Source: a bacterium UBP2_UBA4780
GTDB taxonomy: Bacteria > Edwardsbacteria > AC1 > EtOH8
Length of the DNA: 9,314 nucleotides
Reading direction: 5' to 3'
NCBI GenBank assembly: GCA_002403115.1
Contig: DHHE01000024.1
Coordinates: 1 to 9,314 of the forward strand
Shown here: positions 6,574 to 9,314 of the stretch, piece after piece
Numbering within the stretch: the stretch's first letter is position 1
How the letters are laid out: each line of letters opens with the position of its first letter
Program-made: the position numbers and the translations under genes
Notes under the pieces: generated by a model
What the model saw: only the letters and a program-made list of their open reading frames with translations
Database searches by the model: none
Told to the model about the DNA's origin: nothing

Positions 6574-7851
6574 TCACCCCCCGTCCCCCTCCAGCATGGT
6601 GGCGTAGCCCTGGGGCACCAGGTAGCAGCCGAAATCCGGCCCGTGCTTGCCGGCCAGGTATCCCAACGCCTCATCGGGTCTCGAGAATCCCCGGAACTTC
6701 ATCCCGGCCAGCTCGGCCCGGTCCATGCCGCTGACCACGCAAACCTCGCAGCGATCCAGCACCAGGGCGGTGGAGTAGGCCCGGTGGGCCTCGGCGGTGA
6801 TGGCCGGCTCGGGCATGGCCAGGATCTCGGGCACCGAGTATCTCGCCATCCAACCTCCGAATCCACTCTGCCCCACCCCCTCGCCGCACCGGCCCACCAG
6901 CACGATGGTGCCGCCGGGCTTGACCGCCGGGGCCACGTTGTTAAGCACCCGCTGGATCTGGTAGAGGTCGATGTCGGCCGGGTGCCCCCCGGCCGCGGCG
7001 ATGACGCAGTCGGCCGGCCGGCCGAACCGGGCCGCCCAGGCCTCCCGGCAGCGGACCGTCCCCTGCTCGAAGGCCTGGCGCCAATGCCCGGCATAGACCC
7101 CGGCGACCCGGCCTTCCGGGGTGGGCACCACGTTCACTATAAAGCCGATGCCTGTCTTGGCCGCGGCCTCGTCCATCTCCTCATGGACCGGGTTTCCCCT
7201 TGTGACGCCCGGCGCGCTCTGCCGCCTGGCCACCATGGCGTGGTTGGCGGCGATGGAGCGGAGAGAGGCGCAGCCGGGCAATACCGCCTTGCGGCCCCCG
7301 GAGTAACCGGCCAGGTAGTGCGGCGTGATCTTGCCGGTGGCGATCACCAGGTCGTGGGTCAGGAGCAGCCGGTTGACATCAAGGGGGTGCCCGGTCGAGA
7401 GGGCGCCCAGGGGGATGCAGTCAAGCTCGGCGTTGTGGGAATACAGCTGGTGGGTGTCCAACGCCTCCTTGCCGTAGAGGCGCTCCCTCTCCTCGCAGGT
7501 TGGCGGACGGTGGCTGCCGCCGGCGATCAGCAGCCTGATCTTTTCGGCCGGCAGGCCGGCCTTAAGGCACCTCTTAAGAAGTGCCGCCAGCATGGCGGGA
7601 TACTCGGGCACTATCCGGGTGTGGTCGCTTAAAAGGACCAGGGCTGAGGACGGCTTCTCCTCGGCAATCAGATCCTCCAAGGGAGGCAGCCCGGCGGGAT
7701 GATCCAGGCTTTCCTCAAAGGCCGCGGCCGCGTCCTCCACCGCCGGCACCGGCTTGGGTTCCAGCACCTCCAGAAGGTTCTTCTCCGGAAGAGAAAGCTC
7801 TATCGTGCCCTCCCCGTAGGGAAGTTTTACAATTTCGATTCTCTTGGCCAT
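6574..7851 (-). CDS. LarA-superfamily protein (nickel-pincer lactate racemase-like)
   Basis: The 425 residues match the full length of LarA (about 424). Family landmarks appear in order: LPYG near the N-terminus, SDHTRIVP (75-82, with D76 and R79), GSHRP with H114, ITPHYLAGYSGGRK with H178 and K188, and NH with H204. In Lactobacillus plantarum LarA the corresponding H108, H174, K184 and H200 act in catalysis and hold the nickel-pincer cofactor, with K184 bonded to it. All are kept, with identical spacing across the last three, so cofactor binding is likely. Near LYQIQR (296-301) the substrate-site lysine K298 of LarA appears as arginine R301. The superfamily acts on various 2-hydroxy acids, so D-/L-lactate is only one candidate substrate. 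The cofactor genes larB, larC and larE are not in the window. It has a strong predicted promoter whose start nearly coincides with the ATG, and no ribosome-binding site, so it is probably read from a leaderless mRNA. Probably cytoplasmic: no signal peptide. Confidence 0.88.
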   Translation of the reverse strand: MAKRIEIVKLPYGEGTIELSLPEKNLLEVLEPKPVPAVEDAAAAFEESLDHPAGLPPLEDLIAEEKPSSALVLLSDHTRIVPEYPAMLAALLKRCLKAGLPAEKIRLLIAGGSHRPPTCEERERLYGKEALDTHQLYSHNAELDCIPLGALSTGHPLDVNRLLLTHDLVIATGKITPHYLAGYSGGRKAVLPGCASLRSIAANHAMVARRQSAPGVTRGNPVHEEMDEAAAKTGIGFIVNVVPTPEGRVAGVYAGHWRQAFEQGTVRCREAWAARFGRPADCVIAAAGGHPADIDLYQIQRVLNNVAPAVKPGGTIVLVGRCGEGVGQSGFGGWMARYSVPEILAMPEPAITAEAHRAYSTALVLDRCEVCVVSGMDRAELAGMKFRGFSRPDEALGYLAGKHGPDFGCYLVPQGYATMLEGDGG

Positions 7852-7859
7852 GATTTATA

Positions 7860-7888
7860 ACTATACCCCAAAGGCCTATTTCAGTCAA
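7860..7888 (-). promoter_or_regulatory. Sigma-70-type promoter of the LarA-like gene, giving a near-leaderless mRNA
   Basis: On the minus strand TTGACT (7888-7883) and TATAGT (7865-7860) are 17 bp apart, each matching 5/6 of the consensus. A start 6-8 nt past the -10 box falls at about 7852-7854, against the ATG at 7851, leaving only 0-3 nt of leader. Confidence 0.7.
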
Positions 7889-7909
7889 GGGAAAACGGCT
7901 CCGATTTTT

Positions 7910-7938
7910 TTGACAAAGCGGCCGAATTTTGCTACAAT
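7910..7938 (+). promoter_or_regulatory. Strong sigma-70-type promoter of glutamate dehydrogenase
   Basis: A perfect TTGACA (7910-7915), a 17-bp spacer and TACAAT (7933-7938, 5/6), with TG one base before the -10 box (extended -10). This is 11/12 of the consensus and predicts high basal expression. Transcription should start near 7945, giving a leader of about 85 nt. The -35 box is 21 bp from that of the divergent LarA-like promoter. Confidence 0.8.
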
Positions 7939-7956
7939 ATCCGCATGATTGCGGTT

Positions 7957-7994
7957 TTGATCCTGGCTTTCGGGGCCGCGGCTCGCCAGGGCAA
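7957..7994 (+). promoter_or_regulatory. Possible stem-loop in the glutamate dehydrogenase mRNA leader
   Basis: CCTGGC (7962-7967) pairs with GCCAGG (7985-7990), and an outer TTG (7957-7959) can pair with CAA (7992-7994) across a small internal loop. No T run follows, so it is not a terminator. It lies inside the predicted leader and upstream of the ribosome-binding site, and could affect mRNA stability or translation. I do not recognise a known riboswitch. Confidence 0.35.
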
Positions 7995-8029
7995 CTTTAC
8001 CAATAACATAAATCGTAAGGAGCCCACCC

Positions 8030-9314
8030 ATGGCCGACAAAAACTTCAACGCCTTCAAGATGGCCCAGCAGCAGTTCGACGGCGTGGCCGACAAGCTGGG
8101 CCTGGACGAGGGCACCAGGGAACTGCTGCGGAACCCCCTGCGCGAATACCATTTCCTGATCCCGGTCCGGATGGACGACGGCGCCGTCAAGGTCTTCCCG
8201 GGATACCGGGTCCAGCACAACGACGCCCGCGGCCCATGCAAGGGCGGCATCCGCTTCCACCCCCAGGAGACGGTGGACACCGTCCGGGCCCTGGCCACCT
8301 GGATGACCTGGAAGTGCTCGGTGGTCGACATCCCCCTGGGCGGCGGCAAGGGCGGGGTCATCTGCGACCCGCACCACCTTTCGGAACGCGAGCAGGAGGG
8401 CATCTGCCGAGGCTGGGTGCGCCAGGTGGCCACCAACGTCGGCCCGGTCCAGGATGTCCCGGCCCCGGACGTCATGACTTCGGGACAGCACATGATCTGG
8501 ATGCTGGACGAGTACGAGAGGATCCACAACGGCAAGTTCCCCGGCTTCATCACCGGCAAGCCCCTGGGAGTGGGCGGCTCCCTGGGACGGACCGAGGCCA
8601 CCGGCTACGGGGTTGTCTACTGCGTGCGCGAGGCCCTGCGCGAGATGGGCGTCGACATCAAGAAGACCAAGGCCGCCTTCCAAGGCTTCGGCAACGTCTC
8701 CCAGTACGCGGTCAAGCTGTACAAGGAGTACGGCGGCACCCCGGTCTGCGTCTCCTGCTGGGACCAGGGAGAGAAGAAGTCCTACACCTTCAAGAAGGAC
8801 TCGGGCGTGGACCTGGATGAACTCCTCAAAATCACCGACCGCTTCGGCGGCATCGACAAGGCCAAGGCCAAGGACAAGGGCTACGAGGTGCTGGACGGCA
8901 ATGCCTGGATCGAGCAGGAGGCCGACATCCTGGTGCCGGCCGCCCTGGAGAACCAGGTGACCGCCGAGACCGCCCCCAAGATGAGCAAGCGGGTCAAGCT
9001 GATCGCCGAGGGCGCCAACGGCCCCACCACCCCCGAGGCCGACAAGATCATCCAGGACCGCGGCATCTTCGTCATCCCCGACTTCCTGGCCAACGCCGGC
9101 GGGGTCACCTGCAGCTACTTCGAGCAGGTGCAGTGCAACATGAACTACTTCTGGACCAAGGACGAGGTTCTCTCCAAGCTGGACACCAAGATGACCGACG
9201 CCTACCTCAAGGTGAGCGCCCTGGCCCGGGAGCGCAAGGTCTACATGCGCGACGCCGCCTACATGATCGCCATCCAGAGGGTGGCCGACGCCTGCCGGAT
9301 GAGGGGCTGGGTCT
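8030..9314 (+). CDS. gdhA: Glutamate dehydrogenase, essentially complete (stop codon beyond the right edge)
   Basis: The enzyme reversibly deaminates glutamate to 2-oxoglutarate and ammonium in the cytoplasm. 428 codons are visible; the last residues, ACRMRGWV, match the usual C-terminus of the family, so probably only the stop is missing. Landmarks: GPCKGGIRFHP (K71, substrate carboxylate), MTWKCSVVD (K95), PLGGGKGG (catalytic K107), DVPAPDVMT (D147), the Rossmann glycine loop FQGFGNVS (218-224), LVPAALENQVT (301-311), EGANGPTTPEAD and NAGGVTCSYFEQVQ (S362, the position of the glutamate-selecting serine in clostridial enzyme). K71 and S362 favour glutamate over leucine or phenylalanine. After the second Rossmann strand it reads VSCWDQG instead of the more usual VSDxxG, so NAD or NADP preference cannot be read simply. 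AAGGAG (8017-8022) is 7 nt before the ATG. A strong promoter lies upstream. The gene is divergent from the LarA-like gene. Confidence 0.93.
   Translation, partial: MADKNFNAFKMAQQQFDGVADKLGLDEGTRELLRNPLREYHFLIPVRMDDGAVKVFPGYRVQHNDARGPCKGGIRFHPQETVDTVRALATWMTWKCSVVDIPLGGGKGGVICDPHHLSEREQEGICRGWVRQVATNVGPVQDVPAPDVMTSGQHMIWMLDEYERIHNGKFPGFITGKPLGVGGSLGRTEATGYGVVYCVREALREMGVDIKKTKAAFQGFGNVSQYAVKLYKEYGGTPVCVSCWDQGEKKSYTFKKDSGVDLDELLKITDRFGGIDKAKAKDKGYEVLDGNAWIEQEADILVPAALENQVTAETAPKMSKRVKLIAEGANGPTTPEADKIIQDRGIFVIPDFLANAGGVTCSYFEQVQCNMNYFWTKDEVLSKLDTKMTDAYLKVSALARERKVYMRDAAYMIAIQRVADACRMRGWV

Noticed and set aside
6643..7632. Plus-strand frame of 329 codons opposite the LarA-like gene.
   Set aside because: The minus strand carries all the LarA family motifs; this frame is its GC-rich shadow.
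7945..8820. A frame starting with ATG almost at the predicted glutamate dehydrogenase transcription start (MIAVLILAFGAAARQG...).
   Set aside because: The start position and hydrophobic beginning looked like a leader peptide, but the frame runs for about 290 codons through the glutamate dehydrogenase gene in another frame with unnatural composition. A short regulatory peptide would be expected to stop early.

Overview
The window is about 9.3 kb of GC-rich, gene-dense bacterial DNA. It holds seven protein-coding genes, two of them cut by the window edges. I see no tRNA, rRNA, CRISPR array, transposase or phage gene. Consensus-like sigma-70 promoters, Shine-Dalgarno sites before several genes and Sec signal peptides all indicate a bacterium. 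The glutamate dehydrogenase resembles, from memory, versions found in deltaproteobacteria and poorly cultured phyla, but the lineage cannot be fixed from this window.

Layout. (1) Positions 1-2542, minus: a very large exported protein of 42-residue LVIVD-type propeller repeats, running off the left edge. (2) 2573-3853, minus: an MFS_3-type 12-helix exporter, 30 nt upstream of the repeat protein and probably co-transcribed with it. (3) 3871-4560, plus: a small envelope protein with a secreted DxNxDG/cysteine loop, a Pro/Ala linker and a helical, possibly haem-binding membrane anchor. It is divergent from the exporter and ends in a clear hairpin terminator at 4581-4612. (4) 4606-5664 and 5682-6524, both minus: an exported VanX-type (M15D) peptidase and, 17 nt upstream of it, an unrecognised secreted protein, probably one operon. 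(5) 6574-7851, minus: a LarA-superfamily (nickel-pincer lactate racemase-like) protein. (6) 8030-9314, plus: glutamate dehydrogenase, essentially complete but lacking its stop codon.

The best regulatory feature is the 178-bp region between the LarA-like gene and glutamate dehydrogenase. It carries two divergent, near-consensus sigma-70 promoters, each with a 17-bp spacer and with their -35 boxes 21 bp apart. The LarA-side promoter lies so close to its ATG that the message should be leaderless or nearly so. The glutamate dehydrogenase message has a leader of about 85 nt with a possible stem-loop and a strong ribosome-binding site.

Functionally the window splits in two. The left two thirds code mainly for envelope and exported proteins (propeller, exporter, anchored small protein, cell-wall dipeptide hydrolase and its unknown partner). 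The right third is central metabolism of 2-oxo- and 2-hydroxy-acids and amino acids. Nothing amounts to a proven new system. The least explained parts are the unknown secreted protein next to the VanX-like enzyme, the small anchored protein, and the degenerate low-GC block inside the repeat protein.
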